DNA of 64,000 nt from Streptomyces sp. NBC_01445 (lineage in GTDB: Bacteria; Actinomycetota; Actinomycetes; Streptomycetales; Streptomycetaceae): contig NZ_CP109486.1 of the NCBI RefSeq assembly GCF_035918235.1, positions 62,001-126,000 on the forward strand. The letters run 5' to 3'. Of the stretch, positions 26,541-36,003 are shown in pieces; the stretch's first letter is position 1, and the number at the start of each line of letters is the position of its first letter. The position numbers were made by a program, and so were the translations under genes. Below the pieces are notes generated by a model, which had not been told where the DNA came from, did not search any database, and saw only the letters and a list, made by a program, of their open reading frames with translations.

Positions 26541-26642
26541 ATGGGATCCACACGTGAGCTGCTCATCCTCTGGACGGCGATCATCACCATCGCCACCGTC
26601 CTCACGATCCTTTTCCAGACCGTCCTGCCCTCCCCGTTCTGA
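26541..26642 (+). CDS. 33-residue single-helix membrane microprotein
   Basis: ATG 26541 has GGGGAG 5 bp upstream. The peptide starts MGSTRELLILWTAII and is almost entirely one membrane helix ending at Pro-Phe. It sits between two other small genes of the Tad locus on the same strand. The good ribosome site and spacing argue for real translation. It could be an assembly factor or a minor pilin-like subunit without a processing site. Confidence 0.5.
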   Translation: MGSTRELLILWTAIITIATVLTILFQTVLPSPF

Positions 26643-26704
26643 CCCCTTTCGCCGCGGACACCGCATCCGGCGCGTCCGCTTGTCCTCACCTCCCGGAGGT
26701 TGTG

Positions 26705-26902
26705 ATGTCTCGTCGTCTCACCCGTATCACCGCTGTGCTGCGCCGCCGCTACGGCCACGTGCGCGGCCGCCTCTCCGATGCCGGCTACTCGGTCACCGAG
26801 TGGGCCTACATCACCGCGGCCGGCGGCGGCATCGCCACGATCCTCTACCTCGCCATCGACAGCACCGCCCGCGCCAAGGCCTTGGAGATCGCAGGCCTGT
26901 GA
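26705..26902 (+). CDS. Flp/Tad-type pilin
   Basis: The product has 65 residues; GGAGG lies 5 bp before ATG 26705. A basic leader of about 25 residues precedes GYSVTEWAYITAAGGG: Gly then Glu five residues on is the class III (type IVb) prepilin pattern. The hydrophobic alpha helix (ITAAGGGIATILYLAI) follows. It is the likely major pilin. No prepilin peptidase gene is in the window, so processing must come from elsewhere. Confidence 0.75.
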   Translation: MSRRLTRITAVLRRRYGHVRGRLSDAGYSVTEWAYITAAGGGIATILYLAIDSTARAKALEIAGL

Positions 26903-27324
26903 CCAGAGCCGCCGGCAAGCGACACCCGGTCCCGGAGTCGAGATGGTCCCGGCTTCGGGAGCGTCTCAACGACCACGGCGACAGCGTCGTCGAGTTCGCG
27001 GTGATCTTCCCCGTCGTGCTGATCCTCGTGTTCACCGTCATCGAGGGCGCCCTGTACTTCCATGCCCGCTCGGTGGCAGCGCGCGCAGCTCAGGTCGGCG
27101 TGGACGCAGGCCGCTCCTACGACGCGAGCCCGGACGACGGGGCCGCCGCCGCCCGCGACTTCCTGGCCCGCACCGGCAACTCGGTCGAGGGCTCCAAGGT
27201 GGCGGTCGACTCCGGCGGCAACCAGATCGCGGTGACCGTCACCGGCACCGTCTCCTCCCTGGTGCCCGGCCTGGAGTTCACCGTGCGCCAGCGTGCCCAA
27301 GCCCCCGTGGAGGAATTCCGGTGA
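26899..27324 (+). CDS. tadE: TadE-like pseudopilin
   Basis: The product has 141 residues, coupled by GTGA. A TadE motif (GDSVVEFAVIFPVVLILVFT) with the invariant Glu precedes a membrane helix and an extracytoplasmic domain (AARAAQVGVDAGRSYDASPDDGAAAARDFL). Minor pilins of this type initiate the pilus or form its tip. It is followed by two more TadE/G-like genes, each coupled by GTGA. Confidence 0.78.
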   Translation: MTRAAGKRHPVPESRWSRLRERLNDHGDSVVEFAVIFPVVLILVFTVIEGALYFHARSVAARAAQVGVDAGRSYDASPDDGAAAARDFLARTGNSVEGSKVAVDSGGNQIAVTVTGTVSSLVPGLEFTVRQRAQAPVEEFR

Positions 27325-27848
27325 AACACGCGTGGGTTCACGCCTCCCGCGCCCTGCCGCTCGGCCGCTGCCGGCGGACAGAACATCTTGTGGCCCGCAC
27401 GGTCCTGGGCTGGCGTGCTGCCTTCTCGGGTGCGGCCGCGGACCGGGGCAGTGCCGCGCTGGGTGCGGCAATCTTCACTCCGGTGTTCATCGCCCTGCTC
27501 GCCCTGGTGATCGCTGCGGGCCGGATCCAGATCGCGCAGGGTGCCGCGGACGCAGCCGCGCGGGATGCTGCACGCACCGCCTCGCTGGCCGACAGCCCCG
27601 ACACCGCGCAGGGCGAGGCCCGCCAAGCCGCCGCCGAGTCGCTGCGCCGCTCCGGGCTGACCTGCTCCGACATCGCGGTCGCCGTGGAGTCCGACGGGAT
27701 CGACGCGCCCGTCGGGCAGGCCGCCACGGTCACCGCCACCGTGTCGTGCACCGTGCCGCTAGATGACGTGGCGCTGCCCGCACTGCCCGGCACCAAGACG
27801 CTGAAGAGCACCATGACCAGCGTTGTTGATCAGTGGAGGGCCCGGTGA
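27321..27848 (+). CDS. TadE/TadG-like pseudopilin
   Basis: The product has 175 residues, GTG start coupled to the previous stop. After a basic leader of about 45 residues comes GSAALGAAIFTPVFIALLALVIAAGRI, a TadE-like helix in which the usual Glu is missing. An Ala-rich outer domain with two Cys (LTCSDIAV, VSCTVPL) probably forms a disulfide. Confidence 0.68.
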   Translation: MKHAWVHASRALPLGRCRRTEHLVARTVLGWRAAFSGAAADRGSAALGAAIFTPVFIALLALVIAAGRIQIAQGAADAAARDAARTASLADSPDTAQGEARQAAAESLRRSGLTCSDIAVAVESDGIDAPVGQAATVTATVSCTVPLDDVALPALPGTKTLKSTMTSVVDQWRAR

Positions 27849-28312
27849 CCAAGCCCCTCCCCCGACTGCGTGCCCATGTCCGTCGTGCCGTCAGTACGCT
27901 GCGCGAGCGCCGCGATACCGGCGGCGTGGAACTGTTCATGCCGATCATGGCGATCGCCATCTTCGTGATGCTCGGCCTGGTCGTGGACGGCACCGGCGTC
28001 CTCAACGGCAACTCCCGCGCCACCTACGCCGCTCAGGAGGCCGCCCGCGCGGCCGGCCAGCAGATCGATCCCGGTCAGGCCATCACCGGCGAGGCGATCG
28101 TCGTCGATCCCGACGCCGCCGCCGGCGCGGCCCAGGACTACCTCGACGCCGAGGGCCTGGACGGTGACGTAGTGGTCTCCGGCGATGGCAAGACCATCAC
28201 GGTGACCGTCAACGACTCCTACGACCCGCTGTTCGCCTCGCTGTTGGGCATCGACACCCTGCCAGTGTCCGGCGAAGCCAAGGCCACCCTGCTCCACCAG
28301 CCCGGAGGCTGA
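27845..28312 (+). CDS. TadE/TadG-like pseudopilin
   Basis: The product has 155 residues, coupled by GTGA. The leader ends GGVELFMPIMAIAIFVMLGLVVDG, with a Glu in the TadE position, followed by an outer domain (RATYAAQEAARAAGQQI, EAIVVDPDAAAGAAQDYL). It probably sits at the pilus tip or base with the previous two pseudopilins. The next gene starts 8 bp downstream. Confidence 0.7.
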   Translation: MTKPLPRLRAHVRRAVSTLRERRDTGGVELFMPIMAIAIFVMLGLVVDGTGVLNGNSRATYAAQEAARAAGQQIDPGQAITGEAIVVDPDAAAGAAQDYLDAEGLDGDVVVSGDGKTITVTVNDSYDPLFASLLGIDTLPVSGEAKATLLHQPGG

Positions 28313-28319
28313 CCCGCTC

Positions 28320-31300
28320 ATGGCCCACCGCATCGTCCGCTGGCCCCTCGCCCTGCTGCGCCTGATCGCACGCCTGGCCGCACTCGCCGTACTCGCCGCC
28401 GGCGTACCCGCGCTCCTCCTCAAGGTTGGCACCCTGCCGCAGAGCGTGCCGTCCCTGAGCGAGGCGCGTGAGGCGTTGATGGCTCCGGATGACGGGAGCC
28501 TGCTGTTCACCACGCTCACCCTCGCCGCGTGGATCGCGTGGCTGTGGCTGCTCGTTCCTCTCCTGGTCGAACTGGTCGCGGCCCTCGCGCACCGGGCCAC
28601 ACCCCGGCTTCCGGGCATGGCCACCAGCCAGCGCCTGGCCGTCTTTCTGCTGGGCGGGCTGCTGCTCGCTTCTCCCGCGGCCGCGGCAACCGCCGCCACC
28701 CCCGTCGTCGCAGCGACCGCCACCCTCGACCACGCCTCCCCCGCCCCGGCCTCCGTGGACCACACCGAGCGCACGGCGACCGCGGCGACAACGGCCGCTG
28801 CCACCAAGGAGCATCACGTCGCAGGCGAGGGTGTGGTGGCGTACGACGTGGCTGAGCAGCGTCTCGGCGACGGGTTGCGCTGGCGTGACATCGCCCGCCT
28901 CAACCCCGAGTTGCACATCACCGGGCCCAGCTCCTCGCTGTCGGCGGGCACCACGCTCACACTGCCCGCCGACGCCAGCCCCGCGGCCGCCTCCGCATCG
29001 GGCGCGAGTTCCGGCCTGCAAGCTCAGCTGGCGAGCTCCTCGCGCACGGCGAGCGAGGACGCCTCGGAGCAGCGTTCGGAAAGCCATTACATGGTGCGGC
29101 CCGGGGACACGCTGTGGGACATCTCCGAGGAGCAGCAGGGCGATCCCACGCTCTACCCGGAGATCGTCGAGGCGAACCCGGACGTCATCAAGAACCCGAA
29201 CCTGATCCATCCTGGGGATCACCTGGCTATCCCCGACCAGGCGCGGCCCTCCCAGCAGCCCGGCAAGCAGGGCTCCGACGGCCAGGAGAAGGGCCACCAG
29301 GGCGAGGACGGCGAGGCGGCGGCATCGCCCTCCGAGTCCCCCCGGGCCAGCGACGGCGAGGCGGGCACCCCAGAACAGGAAGCAACTCCCGCCCCGTCCG
29401 CGAGCAGTTCCGCGCAGGAGCAGGAGTCCAACTCCTCGGCCACGAAGGCACCGAGTGAGGACCCGGGCGTCGGTGTGCCCTCCCAGGCCGCGCCGACCGC
29501 GGAGCCCTCCGGGGCCGGCACCGAGGAGCCCTCCGCACCCGGCACCTCGGCACCTGCTGGGGCTGCGCCGTCGGCTGACGATCGCCACAGCAGCGCCCAA
29601 GACGCCTCGCCGGACGAGGAGTCCGGCCTGACCGTCACGACGATGGCGTTGGGCGCGTCCGCGTTCGTCGCCGCCGGAGTGCTCTTGATGCTGCGGCGCA
29701 GGCGGACGGTGCAGCAGCGTCGCCGGCGGGCCGGGCGCCGGATCTCGATGGCGCAGGGACGTGCCGCCGCGACCGAGCGTGCCCTGCGCTGCGTCGATGC
29801 CATCGAGGAGGTCGACTTCCTGGATGCGGCCCTGCGCACGCTCGCCCACCACTGCGCCGAGGCGGGGCGTCCGCTGCCCGCTCTCGCCGCCGTCCAGCTG
29901 GGCACCGAGGGCGTGCTGCTCCACCTCGCCGACACCGATGATGCCGACGAACTCCCCGCTCCCCTGCCACCGTTCACCGCCGTCGACGACAGCCCGCAGC
30001 TTTGGTGGTGCGCCACCGACACCGGGGACCTCGCAGACGCCGAACTCCTCGGCCGGATGGACGCCCCTTATCCGGCACTGGTCGCGCTCGGCGACGACAC
30101 CCGCGAGGCGCTGCTACTGGTCGACCTGGAACGCTTCGGGGCCGTGCACCTCACCGGCGCCACACGGCTTCAGGTGCTGCGCGCCCTGGGTACATCGCTC
30201 GCGGTGTCCCCGCTCAGCTCGGACCTGGAGATCGCTGTCGCGGGCGAGGACAGCGCCCCGGGCCTGTCCCTCATCGACTCGCGCGTGACCCCGTACACGA
30301 CGCTCGCCGACGCGGCCGACGTCGTCCGCACCCACCACGGCCGCCAGCACACGGCACTGTCCGGCAGCAACAGTACGGACCTGGGAGCCGCGCGGGCCGC
30401 GGACACGGTGGACGAGCTGTGGCCGATGGTCGTCCTTGCCGACCTCGACAGCTGCCCCGACCCCGAGGCCGCCGAAGAGCTCGCCGAGGTCCTGCAGCAG
30501 GAACCGCGTACCGCGACCGTCATCATCACCAGCGGGCACATGCCCGCCGAGGCCGACGCGGTGTGGGTCCTGGACACCGACGACGAAGTCCATCCCGTGC
30601 CCGGTACCGGGCTGCACTGCCGCCTGGTCGCCTTCTCGGACGAGGAATACGCCGACGTCGTCGAGAGCGCGCTGACGTCGAACTCGGAGACCGACCTCGC
30701 CCCCGACGAACCGCCTGCGACCTCCGTCCCGCTGGCGAAGGACACCGAGGCGCCCGCCGCCGCTGCAGCTCCGGCTGCCGCCGAGTCGGTACCCGCCGCG
30801 CGGGAGTCGGACAGCCTGTTCGCCCGCCTGGCCGACCTCGACGACGACTCCCCAGCCCATCACCTCGAGGGCGCGCCCGCACCGGCCACAGTGCACCACG
30901 AGGACGACGCGGCCACGGAGGCCCAACCTTCTGCAGAAGAGGCTGGCCCCGCCATCCCGCGGACGGACGCCACCTCCCCCAGCCGGATCGTGCTGCCTGC
31001 CACAACCGCGACCTCTCGGGTCAACGCCCGGCTGCCCGAGCCCGTCAGCCCGCCGGCCCCGGTGCCCCAGGAGCCGGTGCCCACCAGTGCGGCCGACAGC
31101 CCACAGCGGCCGGCAGGCGAGGACGCGGCCGACGGGCCCCTGGTCCGAGTGCTCGGCCCCATCGACGTCACCGGCGCCCGCGGGCACATCGAATCCAACC
31201 GGCGCACCGTCGCCACGGAACTGGTCTCCTGGCTCGCCCTGCGCACCGACGGTGCCACCCGCCACGAGCTCGACGAGGTCATCGCGCCCGGCGGAGGGCG

Positions 31301-31862
31301 CGTGGAGAACAACACCAGGAACGGACGTGTCCGCGAGGTACGGCGCTGGCTCGGTGACGAGTACTACCCAAAGCTCAACGAACAGCCCGACCGCAAGCAC
31401 CGCCTGGTCGGCGTCGCCTGCGACTGGCACCAGTTCCAGGACCTGACCACCCAGGCCGCTCGCGCCGGCGGCGATGAAGGGCGCGCCATGCTGCGGCGCG
31501 CGCTCGAGCTCGTACAGGGCCGGCCCTTCACCGGCATTCCGCCGCGCCGCTACGTCTGGGCCGAGGCCCTGACCCAGGACATGATCTCGGCAGTGGTCGA
31601 CGTGGCCGACGACCTCGCCGCCCGCTGCCTGGCCGCCCGCGACCCTCGGGGCGCACTGTGGGCGTCGGGCCGCGGCCTGGACACCGCACGCGAGCGCGAG
31701 GCCCTGTGGCGCCACCGCTTCGAGGCCCTGGCCCAACTCGGCGCACACGACGAACTGGAAGCAGCGATCCAGCAGCTGAACCAGTACCTCCTCGATGCCG
31801 ACCTGCCCATGGAACGCCAGACCGAGGAGACCATCCGCCGCCTGGACGCAGTCCGCCGCTAA
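28320..31862 (+). CDS. Membrane protein with LysM and BTAD domains
   Basis: The product has 1180 residues. Three N-terminal membrane helices (about 7-35, 60-85, 103-125) are followed by a degenerate LysM-like region (about 161-220) and a clear LysM (HYMVRPGDTLWDISEE, about 257-305). A Ser/Pro/Glu-rich linker leads to a fourth helix (MALGASAFVAAGVLLML, about 440-458). The cytoplasmic half ends in a bacterial transcriptional activation (BTAD) domain (about 940-1180; VRVLGPIDVTGARG to EAAIQQLNQYLL). It may couple cell-wall state to Tad or transfer expression. Last gene of the Tad locus. Confidence 0.8.
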   Translation: MAHRIVRWPLALLRLIARLAALAVLAAGVPALLLKVGTLPQSVPSLSEAREALMAPDDGSLLFTTLTLAAWIAWLWLLVPLLVELVAALAHRATPRLPGMATSQRLAVFLLGGLLLASPAAAATAATPVVAATATLDHASPAPASVDHTERTATAATTAAATKEHHVAGEGVVAYDVAEQRLGDGLRWRDIARLNPELHITGPSSSLSAGTTLTLPADASPAAASASGASSGLQAQLASSSRTASEDASEQRSESHYMVRPGDTLWDISEEQQGDPTLYPEIVEANPDVIKNPNLIHPGDHLAIPDQARPSQQPGKQGSDGQEKGHQGEDGEAAASPSESPRASDGEAGTPEQEATPAPSASSSAQEQESNSSATKAPSEDPGVGVPSQAAPTAEPSGAGTEEPSAPGTSAPAGAAPSADDRHSSAQDASPDEESGLTVTTMALGASAFVAAGVLLMLRRRRTVQQRRRRAGRRISMAQGRAAATERALRCVDAIEEVDFLDAALRTLAHHCAEAGRPLPALAAVQLGTEGVLLHLADTDDADELPAPLPPFTAVDDSPQLWWCATDTGDLADAELLGRMDAPYPALVALGDDTREALLLVDLERFGAVHLTGATRLQVLRALGTSLAVSPLSSDLEIAVAGEDSAPGLSLIDSRVTPYTTLADAADVVRTHHGRQHTALSGSNSTDLGAARAADTVDELWPMVVLADLDSCPDPEAAEELAEVLQQEPRTATVIITSGHMPAEADAVWVLDTDDEVHPVPGTGLHCRLVAFSDEEYADVVESALTSNSETDLAPDEPPATSVPLAKDTEAPAAAAAPAAAESVPAARESDSLFARLADLDDDSPAHHLEGAPAPATVHHEDDAATEAQPSAEEAGPAIPRTDATSPSRIVLPATTATSRVNARLPEPVSPPAPVPQEPVPTSAADSPQRPAGEDAADGPLVRVLGPIDVTGARGHIESNRRTVATELVSWLALRTDGATRHELDEVIAPGGGRVENNTRNGRVREVRRWLGDEYYPKLNEQPDRKHRLVGVACDWHQFQDLTTQAARAGGDEGRAMLRRALELVQGRPFTGIPPRRYVWAEALTQDMISAVVDVADDLAARCLAARDPRGALWASGRGLDTAREREALWRHRFEALAQLGAHDELEAAIQQLNQYLLDADLPMERQTEETIRRLDAVRR

Positions 31863-32061
31863 CCCTCGAACCACTGTAGGGTCCGCGATCCGGTGAGCAC
31901 TGTGGGCGCTCGATGCGCAGTAAATGCGCAAATCCAGTTCCTGTGCGCAATGGCTCCGGAGAGTGAAGCCAACTGTCGATCTCTTTCGAGCCTTCCCAGG
32001 GCACTCAGCGCGGTCGCTGGTCTCCCGAACGAATCGACCAGCGATCACTAACGTACGGCAG

Positions 32062-33840
32062 ATGAGAGATTCGAAATTGGATCCGGGGACCCCGGACAGT
32101 CGCAGTGCCGCGCGGTACCTGTGGTGGCTGATCACCAGTCAGCGCCGCCGGATCGCCGCCGGTGCGCTGCTGGGCAGCACTTGGATGGTCTGTCTGGCTC
32201 TGCCGCCGTACCTGCTGTCACGTGCCATCGACGACGGGCTGGAGCGGGGGCAGTGGTCCGTGCTCGTCGGCTGGGTCGCGGCGTTGTTGGGTGTGGGGGT
32301 GCTGAACGCGTGGCTGGCCATCATGCGACACCGCACCATGACCAAGGTGCGGATGGATGCGGCCTTCCGTTCTGTGCAGGTGGTGGTCAGGCAGGCGACC
32401 AGGCTGGGCGGGGCGCTGCCGCGCCGGGTCACGGCCGGGGAAGTCGTCACGATCGGGTTCGGCGACGTCGCGGTGATCGCGAGCACGCTGACCATTACCG
32501 GCCCCGGTGTCGGCGCGGTCCTCGCCTATGTCGTCGTGGCCGCACTGCTGTTGACCGCTTCGCCGTTGCTCGCCGTGGTGGTGCTTCTCGGTGTGCCGCT
32601 GCTCGCGGTGCTGGTCGGCCCGCTGCTGGGGCGGCTGCAGGGCGTCGAGGCGACGTACCGGGAACAGCAGGGCGGGCTCGCCGCCCGTTTCACGGACATC
32701 GTCGGAGGACTGCGCGTCCTCAACGGCATCGGCGGCAAGGAGGTGTACGCCGAGCGCTACCGGCGCGGTTCGCGGACGCTGCAGGCGAAGGGGTACCGCG
32801 TCGGCGCGGTGACCAGCTGGATCCAGGCCCTGAGCGTCGGCCTGCCCACCCTGTTCCTCGGGGCCGTGACCTGGCTGGCGGCCCGGATGGCGGCGCAAGG
32901 GACCATCAGCGTCGGCGAGTTGGTCGCGGTCTACGGGTACGCAGCGGTGCTGGTGGTGCCGGTCTCGTTCTTCATCGAGGGCGGCTACGACCTCAGCCGC
33001 GGACTCGTCGCCGCCCGCAGAGTCGTACGTTTTCTGGCCATGGAGCCCGATTCCCTCGGCGGGGACGCGGCTTCGGACGGGCCCGGGCTTCCGGCCGCGC
33101 TGCGTGATCCTGCATCCGGCGTCGAGGCGACGCCCGGCAGGCTGACCGCATTGGTCAGCGCCCGGCCCGCGGAGTCGGCGACGGTGGTCGACCGTCTCGG
33201 CCGTTTCGTCGAATCGGCCGTGACCTGGGGCGAGATACGCCTCGCAGAGATTGACCTGACACAGGTCCGCCGACGCATCCTCGTCGCGGACAACGAGGCC
33301 GATCTGTTCGCCGGCCCGCTGCGCGAGGTGATCTGCGGTCCGTGGGACCGGGACGAGGAGACCATCGGCCGGGGCCTCTCCGCGGCCATGGCGCAGGACA
33401 TCGTCCGCGCCCTGCCGGACGGCCTCGACTCGCCCGTCGACGCGCAGGGCCGCAACCTCTCCGGCGGTCAGCGGCAGCGCATCCGCCTGGCCCGGGCCCT
33501 GCTGGTCGATCCCGAGGTACTCCTGGCGGTCGAGCCCACCTCAGCAGTCGACGCGCACACCGAGGCGGCCATCGCGACCCGGCTGTACGCCGCACGGTCC
33601 GGCCGCACCACGGTGGTCACCAGCACATCACCGCTCCTCCTGGTTCAGGCAGACACCGTGCACTACCTGGTCGACGGCTCCGTCGCGGACTCGGGCAGCC
33701 ATCATGAACTCCTGGCCCGGCAGCCCAGCTACCGGCGCCTGGTCTCCCGCGGCGCGTCCGAAGCAGACGGCGTCCACGACGAAGACCGCGACCGCGCGGA
33801 CGAAGGAACCGCTCCGACGTGCCGGGAGGCCGTGCAATGA
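32062..33840 (+). CDS. ABC exporter half-transporter with degenerate ATP site
   Basis: The product has 592 residues; ATG 32062 is chosen as the first start after the upstream gap. A six-helix exporter domain is followed by a nucleotide-binding domain. The P-loop is lost (LVSARPAESATV in place of GxxGxGKS) and Walker B is altered (VLLAVEPTSAVD, Val for Asp). The ABC signature NLSGGQRQR is intact. It overlaps the second half-transporter by 4 bp, and the pair would form one working ATP site. Substrate unknown. Confidence 0.82.
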   Translation: MRDSKLDPGTPDSRSAARYLWWLITSQRRRIAAGALLGSTWMVCLALPPYLLSRAIDDGLERGQWSVLVGWVAALLGVGVLNAWLAIMRHRTMTKVRMDAAFRSVQVVVRQATRLGGALPRRVTAGEVVTIGFGDVAVIASTLTITGPGVGAVLAYVVVAALLLTASPLLAVVVLLGVPLLAVLVGPLLGRLQGVEATYREQQGGLAARFTDIVGGLRVLNGIGGKEVYAERYRRGSRTLQAKGYRVGAVTSWIQALSVGLPTLFLGAVTWLAARMAAQGTISVGELVAVYGYAAVLVVPVSFFIEGGYDLSRGLVAARRVVRFLAMEPDSLGGDAASDGPGLPAALRDPASGVEATPGRLTALVSARPAESATVVDRLGRFVESAVTWGEIRLAEIDLTQVRRRILVADNEADLFAGPLREVICGPWDRDEETIGRGLSAAMAQDIVRALPDGLDSPVDAQGRNLSGGQRQRIRLARALLVDPEVLLAVEPTSAVDAHTEAAIATRLYAARSGRTTVVTSTSPLLLVQADTVHYLVDGSVADSGSHHELLARQPSYRRLVSRGASEADGVHDEDRDRADEGTAPTCREAVQ

Positions 33841-35618
33841 CTGCCAGTTCCCCACCCACGGCACCCACGGCCCGGGCCCTGCCCGTCGCCGAACCGTCCC
33901 GGATACGCCGGGCGGCACTCCGGCTGGTCCGTCAGGACGGCCGTGCTTTCGCCGCCATGATCGGCCTCAACGCGCTGGCCGCCGGTGCCGGACTCGTCGG
34001 CCCCTGGCTGCTCGGCCGCATCATCGACGAAGTCAGGGCCGGGGCCCCGGTGGCCTCGGTGGACCGTCTCGCGCTCATCATCTTCGTGTTCGCGCTGGCG
34101 CAGCTCGTCCTGGCCCGTTATGCCGGCTACATCGGACACCGCTTCGGCGAGCGGACCCTGGCGCGTATCCGCGAACAGTTCGCCGACCGGGCGCTCGCGC
34201 TGCCCGCCGCGATGGTCGAACGCGCAGGAACGGGCGACCTGATGACCCGTGGCACGGCCGATGTCGCCGCGGTCGGCGCCACCCTCCGGGACGCCGGTCC
34301 CCAGGTCCTCATCGCCGGAGTCCAGGCGTTGTTCATCCTCGGAGCGGTCTTCGCACTCGACCCGCTGCTCGGCGCGTGCGGAGTGCTGGGCCTGCTCGGC
34401 ATCTGGTTCGCCGCCCGCTGGTACCTGCGCCGGGCGCTCACCGCGTACCTTGCCGAGGGAGCCGCCAACACCGCTCTCGCGGAGCAGCTCGCGGCCACCG
34501 CCGCCGGCGCCCGCACCGTCGAAGCCTTCGGACTGCAGCAGCACCGCATGACGGCATGCCAGGAGCAAATCGAAAAGTGCCGGACCACCCGGAACCGCAC
34601 GCTGTTCCTGCGCAGTGTGCTCTTCCCGGCCGTGGACATCTCGTACGTCATTCCCGTGGCCGTTGTCCTGCTGATCGGCGGCGTGCTGTACGCCCACGGC
34701 ACGATGAGCCTCGGCGCGGTGGTCGCCTCGGCCCTGTACCTGCGGCAGCTCTCCCAGCCCCTGGACACCATCCTCCAGCAGATCGAGCAACTGCAAAGCA
34801 GCAGCGCCTCCTTCGCCAGGGTCGAGGGCCCCGGCCTGGCCACGCAAGTACCACCGGCCGCTCCCCTCACACCGACCAACGACCGGATCGAAGTGGCCGA
34901 TGTGCGCTACGCCTACGACGACGGGAGCGACGTCCTGCACGGCGTCGACCTCACGGTCCAGCCCGGCGAGCGACTAGTGATCGTCGGCCCGTCCGGCGCG
35001 GGCAAGACCACCCTGGGCAGGCTGCTGGCAGGCATGGACAGACCCCACACCGGCTCAGTGACGGTAGGGCAGATACCGGTCGCCGACCTGGACCCCGACC
35101 AACTGCGCCAACACGTCGTCCTCGTCACCCAGGAACACCACGTGTTCCTAGGAACGGTCCGGGACAACCTGCAGATCGCCTCCGCTCGCGCCACCGACGC
35201 CCAACTGCGCACGGCACTCGCTGCCGTCGGCGCCGAATGGGCCAACGAACTACCGGACGGGCTGGACACCGATCTGAGCCACGGGGGACACCGGCCGGAC
35301 GGCGCCCAGGCACAGCAACTCGCCTTGGCACGCGTGGTGCTGGCCGACCCACACACGCTGATCCTCGACGAGGCAACTGCACTCCTGGACCCAAGAACCG
35401 CCCGGCACACGGAACGGGCGCTGGCCGCCGTCCTCAAAGGCCGGACCGTCATCGCCATCGCACACCGCCTACAGACGGCCCATGACGCCGACAGAGTGGC
35501 CGTGATGGAAGACGGTCGACTCACCGAACTCGGCACCCACGACGATCTCGTAACAGCCGACGGCGCCTACGCCGCGCTCTGGCGCTCATGGCACGGCGAG
35601 CGGCCTCCCTCCTCCTGA
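33837..35618 (+). CDS. ABC exporter half-transporter with intact P-loop
   Basis: The product has 593 residues; ATG 33837 has GGGAGG 7 bp upstream. The exporter membrane domain (about 20-320) is followed by Walker A (IVGPSGAGKTTLGR, about 382-395) and Walker B (LILDEATALLD), both canonical. The signature is degenerate (SHGGHRPDGAQAQQLALAR). Combined with the previous subunit, its Walker motifs face a good LSGGQ, giving one canonical and one dead site as in TM287/288-type heterodimers. Confidence 0.83.
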   Translation: MTASSPPTAPTARALPVAEPSRIRRAALRLVRQDGRAFAAMIGLNALAAGAGLVGPWLLGRIIDEVRAGAPVASVDRLALIIFVFALAQLVLARYAGYIGHRFGERTLARIREQFADRALALPAAMVERAGTGDLMTRGTADVAAVGATLRDAGPQVLIAGVQALFILGAVFALDPLLGACGVLGLLGIWFAARWYLRRALTAYLAEGAANTALAEQLAATAAGARTVEAFGLQQHRMTACQEQIEKCRTTRNRTLFLRSVLFPAVDISYVIPVAVVLLIGGVLYAHGTMSLGAVVASALYLRQLSQPLDTILQQIEQLQSSSASFARVEGPGLATQVPPAAPLTPTNDRIEVADVRYAYDDGSDVLHGVDLTVQPGERLVIVGPSGAGKTTLGRLLAGMDRPHTGSVTVGQIPVADLDPDQLRQHVVLVTQEHHVFLGTVRDNLQIASARATDAQLRTALAAVGAEWANELPDGLDTDLSHGGHRPDGAQAQQLALARVVLADPHTLILDEATALLDPRTARHTERALAAVLKGRTVIAIAHRLQTAHDADRVAVMEDGRLTELGTHDDLVTADGAYAALWRSWHGERPPSS

Positions 35619-36003
35619 ACACGGCACCCCGCGCCGCCCCGGACAGAACTCGCGGGTTCCGGGCTGCCCCTACCGACTGTGACCGACCGTGGATCGCCAA
35701 CGGCGCCGATTGCTCACGCCTGGTCGACCCGACGAGTGCTCACCGAGCGCGGATTCCAGCGTTTCTGCAGGAACCAGTGCTCATCAAGTCGCGGACCCTA
35801 CAGATCCACACCGGCCCGGCCACCCTCTCAGGTTGGCTGGGCCTGCTGGACGACCACCGGCCCCTGCGAGCTCCGGGCCCTGAGCAGTCCGGAACGCCCT
35901 GCGGGCCAGCCGCGGGTGCTCTGCCGTAGCCGACACACCGTCACGCAACGCAATCGGCAGTACGGTTCACCGGCCCGAGCCGTCGCAGCGGCGCCGCGTC
36001 AGC
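35619..36003. other. Region without a convincing gene
   Basis: 385 bp after the ABC operon. I see no ORF with a ribosome site and natural composition, and no clear terminator hairpin. It leads into the TTCCACC repeat cluster. Confidence 0.5.

Noticed and set aside
30114..32135. 673-codon minus-strand frame
   Set aside because: Antisense to the LysM/BTAD gene; composition is typical of high-GC shadows.
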